This document shows positions 9,280 through 18,026 of a stretch of DNA of 64,000 bases, one piece after another; positions within the stretch are counted from its first letter, which is position 1; the number at the start of each line of letters is the position of its first letter. The translations under genes and the position numbers were made by a program. The stretch comes from Archaeoglobus veneficus SNP6 (lineage in GTDB: Archaea > Halobacteriota > Archaeoglobi > Archaeoglobales > Archaeoglobaceae): NCBI RefSeq assembly GCF_000194625.1, contig NC_015320.1, positions 372,001 through 436,000 on the forward strand, written 5' to 3'. The notes below the pieces were generated by a model. That model worked only from the letters and a program-made list of their open reading frames with translations. It was not told the origin of the DNA and did no database searches.

Positions 9280-10296
9280 TTAGATCAGACCCTTCTCCTT
9301 GTAGTACTTCTCTGCGCCAGGATGCAGCGGAATGGACATTCCGTCGAGTGCTGTTTCGAGGGTTATGTCCTCTGCCCTCTTGTGAGCAGCAACGAGTTCG
9401 TCCCTGTGCTCGAATATGGCCTTGGTTATCTCGTAGATAACATCTTCGGGCATATCTTCTCTCGTTGCGAGCATTGCAAGCACGGCAACACTCTTCACAT
9501 CCTCGTCAACTCCCTTGTAGCTTCCTGCGGGTATCGTGTACTGGATGTAGAACTTGTACTGCTCGGAGAGCTTCTGGAATATCTCATCTGGAATCTCGAC
9601 GATCTGCACATCCTTAACTGCTGCAATGTCACTGACAGCAGCAGTTGGAACACCGGCAACTATGAATCCTGCGTCAATGGTACCATCCTTCAGCGCGTCA
9701 GCAACCTCCTTGAAGTTTAGATAGCGAATGTCCGTGTTGCTCTCGTCGATTCCCACTGTGCCGAGTATCTGGAGTGCTGCTACTGCAGTTCCGCTTCCCG
9801 GAGCGCCTACAGCAACTCTCTTACCCTTCAGGTCGTATATTGTTTTGATTCCCTTGTCCTTCAGGGTTACAATCTGGACGACCTCAGGATAAAGCGTTGC
9901 AACCCCTCTGATGTTTTCTATCTTGTTGTCCTTGAACATCTCCGTTCCAGTGTATGCGTAGTAGGCGATATCGTTCTGCAGCAGCGCAAGCTCAGCCTCG
10001 CCGTTTCCGATTTTTCTTGCGTTGGCAACGGAAGCACCGGATGTTACAGCCGTTGCTTTAACGCCCTTCACGTGCTCGTTAATCACGTTTGCCATGGCTC
10101 CACCAATCGGGTAGTATGTACCAGCAGCACCACCTGTGAGAATCGTTACATGGATTTCTTCCGGCGTCGCTTTTGTTTCCTCTGCGGCAGGTGTTTCCTG
10201 CTCCACTGGCGTTACCTGCTTCTCTTGGGCGCAGCCTGAAAGTATCAGTGCGGCGCCCAGCACCAGCAGCAAAAACAGCTTGGCTTTCATTCTCAT
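9280..10296 (-). CDS. TAXI-family TRAP transporter solute-binding lipoprotein
   Basis: 338 residues with a lipoprotein signal (FLLLVLGAALILSGC), a Thr/Glu/Pro linker, then the TAXI fold: HVTILTGGAAGTYYPIGGAMANVIN is the family signature near residue 50, and GAPGSGTAV forms part of the ligand pocket. It captures a small organic acid or amino acid outside the cell for the fused permease. Its ATG overlaps the permease stop by one base; a GTG one codon earlier (10299) is an alternative. Hydrophobic-ligand or glutamate-like substrates are known for TAXI proteins, but the substrate here cannot be told. Confidence 0.93.
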   Translation of the reverse strand: MRMKAKLFLLLVLGAALILSGCAQEKQVTPVEQETPAAEETKATPEEIHVTILTGGAAGTYYPIGGAMANVINEHVKGVKATAVTSGASVANARKIGNGEAELALLQNDIAYYAYTGTEMFKDNKIENIRGVATLYPEVVQIVTLKDKGIKTIYDLKGKRVAVGAPGSGTAVAALQILGTVGIDESNTDIRYLNFKEVADALKDGTIDAGFIVAGVPTAAVSDIAAVKDVQIVEIPDEIFQKLSEQYKFYIQYTIPAGSYKGVDEDVKSVAVLAMLATREDMPEDVIYEITKAIFEHRDELVAAHKRAEDITLETALDGMSIPLHPGAEKYYKEKGLI

Positions 10297-12317
10297 CACC
10301 TTATGTTAAAAGATATCCACTGGTTTAAAACAATTACTCCAAACAATATTAAACCGGCAATTTTCGAATACAGCGAAGGGGCGAGCAAAAGAATCCCGGG
10401 GATGAGTAAAAACATTCTCGTCGCTTTGCTGCACGGCCTGAGCAGATATCCTATTGTGGCTCCGTTGATGGCGACGATGCCGAGCATAACGCAGAGAACT
10501 ATCCAGAGCAGGTTTATAATGTCGGGAAGTGAAAAGCTCAGGTTGAGAAGAAGTATGATTGGAGAATATATGAAAACGTACGGGACGAGATACTTTCCAA
10601 TGCCGATTTTAGCTGCGTTTATTCCTGTTTTCCATGGGTCACTGCCGGCGATGGCAGAACCTGCGTATGCTGCAAGCGCAACCGGAGGTGTGAGGTCTGC
10701 AGCAACGCCGAAGTAGAATACGAACATGTGGGCTGGAAGAACGAGTTCGGGATATGCAGCGAGAAAGTCTCTGACGTTCATTCCCGCGTTTGCCGCCATG
10801 AAGGTTATTATTGCAGGCGCAGCAATCGTGCTGGTTATTATGTAGTTTGCCGTCGTTGGAACGCCCATTCCGAGCATGAGTGATACGAACATGGTTAGCA
10901 GAAGTATTGGAAGAAGCTGGCCGTTAGATATGGTTACAGCTTCAGCGGCGATCTTGAATCCCAGGCCTGTAAGCGTAACCACGCCGACTATTATGCCTGC
11001 TGAAGCACACGCAATGGCAACTGCAACCGCTCCTCTCCCACCGCTGTTGAGCGCTTCTATGAAGTTCGACAGTATGTTCTTCGCGAGAACACCTGCAGGC
11101 AATCTCTCGCCTTTCGGGCGCTTCAGGTTCTCGTAAATGGGTTTGATGATCATTATCGCCACTACGCTGAGAATTGCGTAAATCGCTGCAAGTATCGGCG
11201 TAAATCCGTGGACGAGCATGTGAACGAGGACAAATAGTGGCACGAGGTAGTACCAGCCACCCTTCAAAACGTCCAGCGTTCGGGGGAGTTCCTCTCTTGG
11301 CAGCCCCCTCAGGTTTTCCTTTCTCGCTTCAAGATCAACGGCTGTAAAAACTCCGAAGAAGTACAGGAGAGCTGGTATCAGCGCTGCATAGGCTATAGTT
11401 ACGTACGGCATCCCGACGAACTCTGCCATTATAAATGCTGCTGCCCCCATCACCGGCGGGAGTATCTGTCCGCCCGTAGATGCAGCAGGTTCAACGGCTC
11501 CGGCAAATTCGGGCTTGTAACCAACGCGCTTCATCAGGGGTATTGTGAACGTGCCCGTGGTGACGGTATTCGCAACAGAACTGCCTGAAACCGTCCCCAT
11601 CAGGGCACTCGCCATTACCGCAGCCTTTGCTGGCCCGCCGACCATTCCTCCTGTTATCGAATACGCGAGGTCAATAAAGAACTTTCCAGCCCCGGATTTC
11701 TCAAGAAAAGCTCCGAATATTATGAACAGAACAACGAAGGTTGCGGAAACTGCAAGCGGTGTGCCGAAGACGCCCTCTTTTGTGAGGTAAAGGTGCTCGA
11801 GCACTTCTTTCCACGTGTAAGGTGGGTGAGATAACACACCCGGCAGGTTGGCGCCGTATTTTGCGTACAGGATAAACACTATAACGATTACGGCCATTGC
11901 GGGATTTACGGCTCTTCTTGTGGCCTCAAGGACGAGGATTATGCCCATTGCTGAAATCACGTAGTCCATGGTGTTGTAGCCAATGGCAGCCCTGTGAATC
12001 AGGTCGGAGTAGTTTATCGTTATGTATAGCGCGACGTAGGCTCCAATTATTGCGAGGATTAAGTCGTATACAGGGATTTTGCCGGAATTCTCACCTCTTC
12101 TTGCCGGGAAGAGTAGGAAGGTAAGTCCGATGGCAAAGGCGAGGTGAATGGACTTCACGATGTCCATCTGGAGCAGCCCCGTGTAGGAGCCGTTGATGAT
12201 GTGAAATGTCGAAAAGAGAGCTGAAATTATAAAGACGAGGATCGCATAGGGTTTTGACAGTTCTCTTTCATGCATGAACTTCCTCTTCAGCCTTGGATCG
12301 AGTCCGTCTATGTCCAA
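10296..12317 (-). CDS. TRAP transporter fused permease (TAXI type, DctQM fusion)
   Basis: 673 residues. The small DctQ-like membrane part is fused to the N-terminus of the large DctM subunit. Signatures include GGMVGGPAKAAVMASALMGT, GSSVANTVTTGTFTIPLMKR, EPAASTGGQILPPVMGAAAF and GMGVPTTANYII. The large subunit is an ion-gradient-driven elevator-type transporter. The start is probably the TTG at 12317: GGAGGTG stands before it and the family begins close to this point; it overlaps the DUF1850 gene by 10 bases. Together with the flanking genes it forms a complete TAXI-TRAP system. Confidence 0.95.
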   Translation of the reverse strand: MDIDGLDPRLKRKFMHERELSKPYAILVFIISALFSTFHIINGSYTGLLQMDIVKSIHLAFAIGLTFLLFPARRGENSGKIPVYDLILAIIGAYVALYITINYSDLIHRAAIGYNTMDYVISAMGIILVLEATRRAVNPAMAVIVIVFILYAKYGANLPGVLSHPPYTWKEVLEHLYLTKEGVFGTPLAVSATFVVLFIIFGAFLEKSGAGKFFIDLAYSITGGMVGGPAKAAVMASALMGTVSGSSVANTVTTGTFTIPLMKRVGYKPEFAGAVEPAASTGGQILPPVMGAAAFIMAEFVGMPYVTIAYAALIPALLYFFGVFTAVDLEARKENLRGLPREELPRTLDVLKGGWYYLVPLFVLVHMLVHGFTPILAAIYAILSVVAIMIIKPIYENLKRPKGERLPAGVLAKNILSNFIEALNSGGRGAVAVAIACASAGIIVGVVTLTGLGFKIAAEAVTISNGQLLPILLLTMFVSLMLGMGVPTTANYIITSTIAAPAIITFMAANAGMNVRDFLAAYPELVLPAHMFVFYFGVAADLTPPVALAAYAGSAIAGSDPWKTGINAAKIGIGKYLVPYVFIYSPIILLLNLSFSLPDIINLLWIVLCVMLGIVAINGATIGYLLRPCSKATRMFLLIPGILLLAPSLYSKIAGLILFGVIVLNQWISFNIR

Positions 12318-12787
12318 CCCAACACCTCCCGGATGAGAAACTCCCCGCAGGGGATATTTTTAATACTGACGGTGATGAACCCATTGCTAAATTTTAGAAC
12401 TTTTCCATTGACGGATATCGTGTAGTTATTTATTGGGGACGTCGAAATTTTCAGAGAGCTGAAAGTCCTGTGGATTTCGTAAACCATCCACTTCTGACCG
12501 TCTATCTCCTGAAATGAGAAGTTATTCTCTGTGCTCGGCAGTCCCCAGCCTGCGGACTGGGTGAGGGTTTTCACGAGCGTCAGATTGTTTCCCTCGATTA
12601 CGTATATCTCGACCCACGGGCAGAGTTCGACGGAATGAATGAAGGATATCTTCACCTCGTCCCCATCTTTTACCGCAATGACAGTGGTATTTTTCCCCTC
12701 CACCATGAGAACCTTGACAGGTATGGCTGAGGATAGCAGGATTACTATCAGCAAAGCAGATAGCACGGTGATTGCTTTATCCTTCAT
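12308..12787 (-). CDS. DUF1850 protein, TRAP-associated
   Basis: 159 residues with an N-terminal membrane segment (ITVLSALLIVILLSSAIPVKVL). The extracellular domain carries FIHSVELCPWVEIYVIEGN, matching the DUF1850 family signature (HSVe...W.E.y). DUF1850 genes are typically found next to fused TRAP-TAXI permeases; the molecular role is not established. It is the first gene of the operon, and the AT-rich 180 bases upstream (12788-12967) hold its promoter and that of the opposite small-gene pair. Confidence 0.8.
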   Translation of the reverse strand: MKDKAITVLSALLIVILLSSAIPVKVLMVEGKNTTVIAVKDGDEVKISFIHSVELCPWVEIYVIEGNNLTLVKTLTQSAGWGLPSTENNFSFQEIDGQKWMVYEIHRTFSSLKISTSPINNYTISVNGKVLKFSNGFITVSIKNIPCGEFLIREVLGWT

Positions 12788-12967
12788 CTACCTCTGTAAA
12801 ACCATTGTGGCTCATATGCTTTTTGAGTCGCACATCGTTTTCATGAAGAAATTATTATTTGAACATATTTAATTCTATTATTTAAATTACTTTTTGTCTA
12901 TCTTATCTCTACTGCTGGCCAAAAAAGGTTAATAGGATCGGGAACAAATAATATACAGTGATAGGAT

Positions 12968-13138
12968 ATGAGGCGGTTCGACTGGAGGTCTTTTGAGAGA
13001 AAGGGGAAGAACAAGAAGGAGAACAAGGAGGAGAAGCTTCTGATGGAGAACCTCGAAGACCTGAGGAAGGAAATCATGAGCAAGGGCGGCGAGGACATAA
13101 AGGAGATCGCCAAACTGGTTCTGAAAGAGGAGGAATAG
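12968..13138 (+). CDS. Small highly charged protein upstream of a sulfur-carrier gene
   Basis: A 57-codon reading frame (56 residues, begins MRRFDWRSFERKGKN, ends LVLKEEE), rich in Lys and Glu, likely helical in its second half (LMENLEDLRKEIMS). No family is recognised. Support for its being real: codon use like its neighbours, GTGAT upstream, and a stop (TAG) one base before the start of the ubiquitin-like gene, implying one transcript. It could be a partner or substrate of the sulfur carrier (inference). Confidence 0.65.
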   Translation: MRRFDWRSFERKGKNKKENKEEKLLMENLEDLRKEIMSKGGEDIKEIAKLVLKEEE

Positions 13139-13139
13139 T

Positions 13140-13364
13140 GTGAATACCGAAAGCCTCCTGAAAGTGAAGGTCAAGTTTCTTGGATTCGATAAGAAAGAAG
13201 ATGTCGTCGAGGTAAGTAGGGGTAAAACTTACTCGGCGCTGCTTGAAGAGATGGGAGTCAATCCTGAGACAGTTGTTGTGATAAAGGATGGTGTGCCTGT
13301 TCCGGTTGACGAGAGGGTAGAGGAGGGGGAGGTTACCATAATAAGGGTGATTTCCGGAGGCTGA
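13140..13364 (+). CDS. Ubiquitin-like sulfur carrier (MoaD/ThiS/SAMP-like)
   Basis: 74 residues, starting with GTG. The beta-grasp layout is clear: VKVKFLGF at the start, ALLEEMGVNPETVVVIKDGVPVP in the middle and EVTIIRVISGG at the end. The C-terminal Gly-Gly is the site adenylated by an E1-like enzyme; such proteins donate sulfur to molybdopterin, thiamine or tRNA thiolation, or are conjugated to proteins as SAMPs. No E1 or MoaE gene lies nearby, so the pathway cannot be chosen. It is coupled to the 57-codon gene upstream. Confidence 0.88.
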   Translation: MNTESLLKVKVKFLGFDKKEDVVEVSRGKTYSALLEEMGVNPETVVVIKDGVPVPVDERVEEGEVTIIRVISGG

Positions 13365-13539
13365 ACTTAATTCGAAGCTGGTAATTTGTTAACAAACTTT
13401 ATTTTTATTCTTGCTCTGGATTTGCTTTTGATCTGTTGGAAAATTATATATATAGAAAATGCAGAAGCAGACCCAGTAGACACAAGCTTAAAAGCTGTAA
13501 AAAATTCTAAAACAAATTACGTATTTAAAATAAATCTGC

Positions 13540-13559
13540 CAGAAGCTTATCAGCTTCTG
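13540..13559 (-). terminator. Stem-loop over the stop codon of the YlbF-like gene
   Basis: Perfect 8-bp inverted repeat CAGAAGCT / AGCTTCTG with a 4-base loop (TATC), overlapping the end of the minus-strand gene. AT-rich sequence follows on the minus strand. It may be a 3'-end hairpin stabilising or terminating the mRNA. Confidence 0.5.
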
Positions 13560-13906
13560 TACACTTCTGCAAAGTCAAATTCGATTTCTTTGCTTATGAT
13601 TTCTCCAACTTCACCCAGCATGTTGATGAGCCTGTTGTAGGAATCGAGGAAGTCGATAACACTCTCTCTTTTGTTGAGCTGGGCCTGAATCTCGGTAAGC
13701 TCACCCAGCAGGTCCTGATCGATCTCGCCGTTAAGCTGTTTCGAGATGAACTCTCTCTGCTTCTCCTGGAACTGGGCGAGCAATTCCTGGGCGGCTTCAT
13801 CCTTCTTTAACATCTCCTCTTTTTCGAGGAACTCCTTATATTCTTCCGTCTCCTGTATTGCACTGGCAAGAGCCAGCGCCTTTTCCTTAACAAAGTCCGA
13901 TACCAT
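13550..13906 (-). CDS. YlbF/YmcA (DUF964) family protein
   Basis: About 118 residues, nearly all helical: FVKEKALALASAIQETEEYKEF, LAQFQEKQREFISKQL and DSYNRLINMLGEVGEIISKEI. This is the pattern of the YlbF/YmcA family, which in Bacillus acts with RNase Y in mRNA processing and biofilm or competence control; archaeal homologues are uncharacterised. I prefer the ATG at 13906 (AGGTGA seven bases upstream) to a TTG two codons earlier. It lies 73 bases upstream of, and on the same strand as, no obvious partner; the RNase P gene is transcribed the same way from further right. Confidence 0.8.
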   Translation of the reverse strand: MVSDFVKEKALALASAIQETEEYKEFLEKEEMLKKDEAAQELLAQFQEKQREFISKQLNGEIDQDLLGELTEIQAQLNKRESVIDFLDSYNRLINMLGEVGEIISKEIEFDFAEVYRS

Positions 13907-13986
13907 CTTCAATTCACCTAACCTTTTCGTTTCCAGCTCTTTTTATCTCCAACTATTTTAACTTTTCCGTGATTTATTTCTTTATT

Positions 13987-14313
13987 TTATTTTTCAGGCT
14001 TTTTTATCACTCTCGCCGGTCTGATTGGAATTCTTCTGACAAAGCCGCAGTTCAGGCACGTGATTATCACCCTTGACTTCGCAACCCTTACCCTGATCCT
14101 GTCATACCTGTAGGGGTACAGACACTTCTTGCAGAACAGCCTCTCCTCCCTCGGTATTCTCAGCCTGTACTTCATTGCAATCCTCCTCGCAAGTTCCACG
14201 TAGCGCCTCGCCAGCTCGTAGTCCTCGAACTTAACTTCATGGGCTTTGTCGAGGAGGATTTTTATTCTCCGGAGAGCTATCTTCTTTTCGAGCTTCTTTT
14301 CCCTTTTCAGCAT
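13987..14313 (-). CDS. rnp4: RNase P protein component 4 (Rpp21/Rpr2)
   Basis: 108 residues. The helical N-terminus (LARRYVELARRIAMKYRLRIP) is followed by a zinc ribbon with CKKCLYPYRY and CLNCGFVRRIP. The fold and length match archaeal Rpp21, which binds the specificity domain of RNase P RNA as a heterodimer with Rpp29 and assists 5' maturation of pre-tRNA. The basic C-terminus (RPARVIKKPEK) is usual. Upstream 154 bases (14314-14467) separate it from the divergent VKOR-like gene. Confidence 0.93.
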   Translation of the reverse strand: MLKREKKLEKKIALRRIKILLDKAHEVKFEDYELARRYVELARRIAMKYRLRIPREERLFCKKCLYPYRYDRIRVRVAKSRVIITCLNCGFVRRIPIRPARVIKKPEK

Positions 14314-14467
14314 TTGTAGAAGGCTTGAGGGTGCAGTATATGACCTTTTTTATGATCTTTGCATCTGTGGGATTCGATGGATGCAGTTTGGTCAGTCGCA
14401 ATCCATTTATTAACTTCAGAAAAATAGAAATCATTATAGTACAAGATTTAGCCGTTTTGGACGGACT

Positions 14468-14815
14468 ATGAGGAACGGAATATTCCTTTCGCTGGCAACC
14501 ATTGGAATTCTCGACAGTCTGTACATTCTCTATCTTGAGCACTTCGAAGGAGTGTGCTTAGCAGGCTCGTGCACCAACGTTCCTGCCGTATTCGGTCTGC
14601 TCTGGTTTGCTACATCTCCGCTTGCCGTAGAGCGAGATAAATTCAGGCCTGCGTGGACTATCGCTGGATTGGTGGGTGTAGTATTTCTCGTTTCGATCGA
14701 ACTTGCCAGCGGAACGTTCTGCCCTTACTGCACCATCGCGCACACTGCTGGACTTGCCATGATTGCTATGACCACTCTGGAGAAGAAAGCTGCAATTAGG
14801 TTCTCCGATACTTAG
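14468..14815 (+). CDS. Vitamin K epoxide reductase (VKOR) family disulfide-forming membrane protein
   Basis: 115 residues with four predicted membrane helices. Cysteines lie in GVCLAGSC (periplasmic-side loop, near residues 29-34) and in the redox motif CPYC (near residue 85). VKOR homologues use quinone to re-oxidise thioredoxin-like proteins and so drive disulfide formation outside the cell. It is on the short side for the family. No DsbA-like partner is adjacent. The ATG follows GGACGGACT. Confidence 0.85.
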   Translation: MRNGIFLSLATIGILDSLYILYLEHFEGVCLAGSCTNVPAVFGLLWFATSPLAVERDKFRPAWTIAGLVGVVFLVSIELASGTFCPYCTIAHTAGLAMIAMTTLEKKAAIRFSDT

Positions 14816-14845
14816 TAAAAAAATTAAAAAAGAGTAAAAGGGAGG

Positions 14846-15967
14846 TTACTCCCCGCCTCCTGCAGGAATCTCTCCAACAACGTTGTCAACGAAGAAGTTC
14901 ATTGAAAGCAGCTCTTCGTCGCTCATCACTTCGCCTTCAGCCTTCACGAGGTTACCATTCTGGTCATATATTGGGCCAACGAATGGGTACTGTTCTGGCA
15001 CCTCGTGCTTGAGGTACTTCTCCTTCTCTTCCATCACTTTCTTCTGCACGTCTTCAGGCACTATCGGATTGAATGGCGCAATGTCCACTACACCCTTGTC
15101 AATACCCCACCATATCTGCTCGCTCTTCCATGTGCCCTTCATTACGTTTTCAATGACGTAAGCGTAGATTACGCTCCAGTTCCATACCGCTGCTGTGAGG
15201 TGAGCCTTGGGGGCAAACTCGTACATGTCGCTGTGGTATCCAATGGAGTATACTCCCTTCTCCTGGGCTGCCTGCTGTGGAGCTGGAGAGTCCTGGTGCT
15301 GGGCTATAACGTCACATCCTTCCTCGATAAGGCTCAGTGCAGCTTCTTTCTCCTTTGCGGGGTCATACCATGTGCCAGTCCATACAACGTAAACCTTCGC
15401 ATCCGGGTTTACGGCCTTGACACCCAGAGCGAATGCGTTGATACCTCTGATGACCTCAGGAATCGGGTGGGCAGCAACGTATCCGATCTTGTTGGTCTTG
15501 GTCATCTCTCCGGCAACGATACCTGTCAGATAGCGAGCCTGATACATTCTTCCGAAGTAGGTACCAACGTTTTCAGCCGTCTTGTAACCACTGCAGTGCA
15601 TGAACACGATGTTCGGGAAGTCCTTGGCAACGGTTATGGTTGGATCCATGAATCCGAAGGATGTCGTGAAAATTACATCGTAACCCTGCTCTGCATATTC
15701 TCTGATAACTCTCTCTGCATCAGCATCGCTGACGGATTCAGAATAGGCTGTCTGTACGCCGTAAACCTTCTCGATGTACTGTCTTCCTTGGTCGTGCATG
15801 TAGCTCCAGCCCGCATCACCCACTGGACTTACGTAAACGAATGCAACCTTGAGCTTCTTCTCCTCTGCTGGCGTAATGGTCGGCTTGGGCGTTGCCTTCT
15901 CCTCCTGTGCACACCCGGCAATGAGCAGCGCGGCCATCAGTACTGCTACTATTAATAGTCTCCTCAT
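14846..15967 (-). CDS. BMP-family (PnrA/Med-like) nucleoside-binding lipoprotein of an ABC importer
   Basis: 373 residues with a lipoprotein signal (LLIVAVLMAALLIAGC) and a two-lobed periplasmic-binding fold. The BMP-family start is KKLKVAFVYVSPVGDAGWSY, followed by GYDVIFTTSFGFMDP and FMHCSGYKTAENVGTYFGR. The family binds purine nucleosides (PnrA, NupN). It is the last gene of a minus-strand cluster with two permeases and a double ABC ATPase, but 86 bases separate it from the permease and it has its own TATA-like box, which would allow high expression. Purine nucleosides are the likely substrate. Confidence 0.92.
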   Translation of the reverse strand: MRRLLIVAVLMAALLIAGCAQEEKATPKPTITPAEEKKLKVAFVYVSPVGDAGWSYMHDQGRQYIEKVYGVQTAYSESVSDADAERVIREYAEQGYDVIFTTSFGFMDPTITVAKDFPNIVFMHCSGYKTAENVGTYFGRMYQARYLTGIVAGEMTKTNKIGYVAAHPIPEVIRGINAFALGVKAVNPDAKVYVVWTGTWYDPAKEKEAALSLIEEGCDVIAQHQDSPAPQQAAQEKGVYSIGYHSDMYEFAPKAHLTAAVWNWSVIYAYVIENVMKGTWKSEQIWWGIDKGVVDIAPFNPIVPEDVQKKVMEEKEKYLKHEVPEQYPFVGPIYDQNGNLVKAEGEVMSDEELLSMNFFVDNVVGEIPAGGGE

Positions 15968-16009
15968 GTGGAAGGCAACAACGTAGGTACAACATAAGTC
16001 TTTTCATCC

Positions 16010-16026
16010 AAAGTATTATAAATCAA
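16010..16026 (-). promoter_or_regulatory. TATA-like box for the nucleoside-binding protein gene
   Basis: On the minus strand the sequence reads TTTATAATAC, about 50 bases before the start codon at 15967, in the 86-base gap after the permease gene. It fits an internal promoter for the binding protein. Confidence 0.5.
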
Positions 16027-16053
16027 AATTAATGAAAAAATTCAACTGGAAAT

Positions 16054-16977
16054 TCAATACCTTTGCTCCCTTATGTACGGCTTACCGAGTGCCGACGGAG
16101 CACCAAACTTTTCTTTCTTTCTCATCACGCTGAATAGAAGCACGAGAATTGTTACAACGTACGGAATCATCTTCAGTAAATGATAGGACACACCAACACC
16201 GGCAGCCTGAAGCTTGAACGACAGCACATCGAGTCCGCCAAAGAGATAAGCTCCAAGTATGGCCCTCTGGGGCATCCATCCACTGAATATCACTAAGGCC
16301 AAGCAGATCCAGCCTCTACCTGCGGTCATGCCATCTGTCCATAGTTTTGCGTACGCGAGGCTTAAATGCGCTCCAGCGATGCCAACAAGGAAGCCCCCAA
16401 TCAGCACGCTTGCATACCTCAGCTTTTCGACGCTTATTCCAAGGGTGTCAGCCGCTTCAGGACTCTCTCCAACGGCTATTATCTCCATACCGTGCCTCGT
16501 TCTGAAAAGGAAGAACCACGTTAGCGGTACGAGGAGCATTGCAGCATAAACGAGAGGATCATGACTGAAAAACGCCTCACCAACAAAGGGAAGCTCAGAG
16601 AGGTATGGAATGTTCACGGGTTGAATGTATTCAGCGACCTGCCCGATGTAGTTCCTGCCGAGAAATCCCGTTAAGCCAATACCGAGCAGAACGAGCATCA
16701 GGCCGGTGACCGATTGGTCGGCTTTCAGCGTTATTGAAAAGAAGGCGTGGATTGAAGCCATCGCCATGCCCGCAAGCCCGGCAGCGAGGACACCCAGCCA
16801 GGGGTTACCTGTCAGCAGGCTTACGGCAAATCCCGTCATTGCGCCCGTAATCATAATTCCTTCGAGACCGAGATTCAGCACGCCACTTCTTTCAGTTATT
16901 ATTTCACCGAGCGTCGCGAAAAGCAATGGCGTGCCGGCCCTTATTGATGCGGCTATGAGCGAGGCTATGAAATCCAA
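16054..16977 (-). CDS. Nucleoside-type ABC transporter permease (NupC/YufQ-like)
   Basis: 307 residues, polytopic, of the branched BPD_transp_2 family. The N-terminal segment AGTPLLFATLGEIITERSGVLNLGLEGIMI is diagnostic for the second permease of Nup/Yuf nucleoside importers, as is the later GESPEAADTLGISVEKLRY. The start is a TTG preceded by AGGAGGGG, three bases after the first permease's stop. It forms the channel together with the preceding gene product. Confidence 0.92.
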   Translation of the reverse strand: MDFIASLIAASIRAGTPLLFATLGEIITERSGVLNLGLEGIMITGAMTGFAVSLLTGNPWLGVLAAGLAGMAMASIHAFFSITLKADQSVTGLMLVLLGIGLTGFLGRNYIGQVAEYIQPVNIPYLSELPFVGEAFFSHDPLVYAAMLLVPLTWFFLFRTRHGMEIIAVGESPEAADTLGISVEKLRYASVLIGGFLVGIAGAHLSLAYAKLWTDGMTAGRGWICLALVIFSGWMPQRAILGAYLFGGLDVLSFKLQAAGVGVSYHLLKMIPYVVTILVLLFSVMRKKEKFGAPSALGKPYIREQRY

Positions 16978-16979
16978 AT

Positions 16980-18026
16980 TTATCCCCTCCTTATCGTATA
17001 CTTCGTGAAGAATTCACCGCCAATTATAAAGAGGACAATCAAAGCCTGAAAGACGTAGACGATTGAAACAGGAATAGAATACGTGGTCTGCAGCGCTGAA
17101 CCGCCCACGTACAGGAATCCAAACAGAAACGCTGAGAGGATTACTGCAAGTGGGTTGCCCTTGGCAAGCAAGGCAACGGGAATACCTGCATATCCATAGC
17201 CCGGCGACAGTCCGCTCCTGAGTCTCATGTGTATCCCGCCCACTTCTATCATGCCCGCAAGTCCCGCAACAGCTCCACCTATCAGCATTGTATAGACTAT
17301 AATCTTCTTCCTGTTTATTCCTGCATACTCCGCAGCTTTCGGGTTTGCGCCAACAACCTTGACGGCAAACCCGAAACCCGTTTTCCTGACCACGTAGTAG
17401 AGCAGGACCGCAATTGCTATGGCTATGAACACTCCTGCATGAAACCTCGTTCCAAAAAATCTCGGAAGTATAGCAAAATCCGGGAAGATGTCCGAGTATG
17501 GGAAGTTGTACACTTCTTTGCCCCTCATAGGGCCGTAAACGAGATAATCGACCCAGTAAATTGCTACATAGTTCAGGAGAAGCGTCGAGATTATCTCGTT
17601 CAGCTCAAACTTGGCTTTAAGGACACCGGGAAGGGAGGCCCACACCAAACCCATGAAGGAGGCGGCGAAAGCCATTGCAGGCAGCACAAGTGGTGGGGGA
17701 AGTGAAACGTAAAGGGCAATGAAGCTTGCGGCGAAAGCCCCCATGTAAAGCTGTCCTTCAGCACCAATGTTCCACAAACCGGCTCTAAGAGGGATTGCTA
17801 CTGCAAGTCCAGTTAGTATAATTGGGGCAGTTTTGACAAAAAGCTCCGTCAGTCCGAACTTTGAGCCGAAGGACCGGGAAAACATCGTCATGTATGCATC
17901 AACGGGATTCACGCCAACAGTCAGCAGCAGCAAACCGACGAAAAGCAGAGAAACTGCTATTGAGATGAATGGTACGGCATACACGAGCCATCCTGGGGTT
18001 TCGTGTCTTCTTTCTATCCTTATCAC
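16980..18026 (-). CDS. Nucleoside-type ABC transporter permease (NupB/YufP-like)
   Basis: 348 residues with about nine membrane helices. GLAVAIPLRAGLWNIGAEGQLYMGAF and GANPKAAEYAGINRKKI are signatures of the first permease in Nup/Yuf systems. The GTG start overlaps the stop of the ATPase gene by four bases (GTGA), and the second permease follows two bases after its stop, so all three are translationally coupled. Confidence 0.92.
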   Translation of the reverse strand: MIRIERRHETPGWLVYAVPFISIAVSLLFVGLLLLTVGVNPVDAYMTMFSRSFGSKFGLTELFVKTAPIILTGLAVAIPLRAGLWNIGAEGQLYMGAFAASFIALYVSLPPPLVLPAMAFAASFMGLVWASLPGVLKAKFELNEIISTLLLNYVAIYWVDYLVYGPMRGKEVYNFPYSDIFPDFAILPRFFGTRFHAGVFIAIAIAVLLYYVVRKTGFGFAVKVVGANPKAAEYAGINRKKIIVYTMLIGGAVAGLAGMIEVGGIHMRLRSGLSPGYGYAGIPVALLAKGNPLAVILSAFLFGFLYVGGSALQTTYSIPVSIVYVFQALIVLFIIGGEFFTKYTIRRG

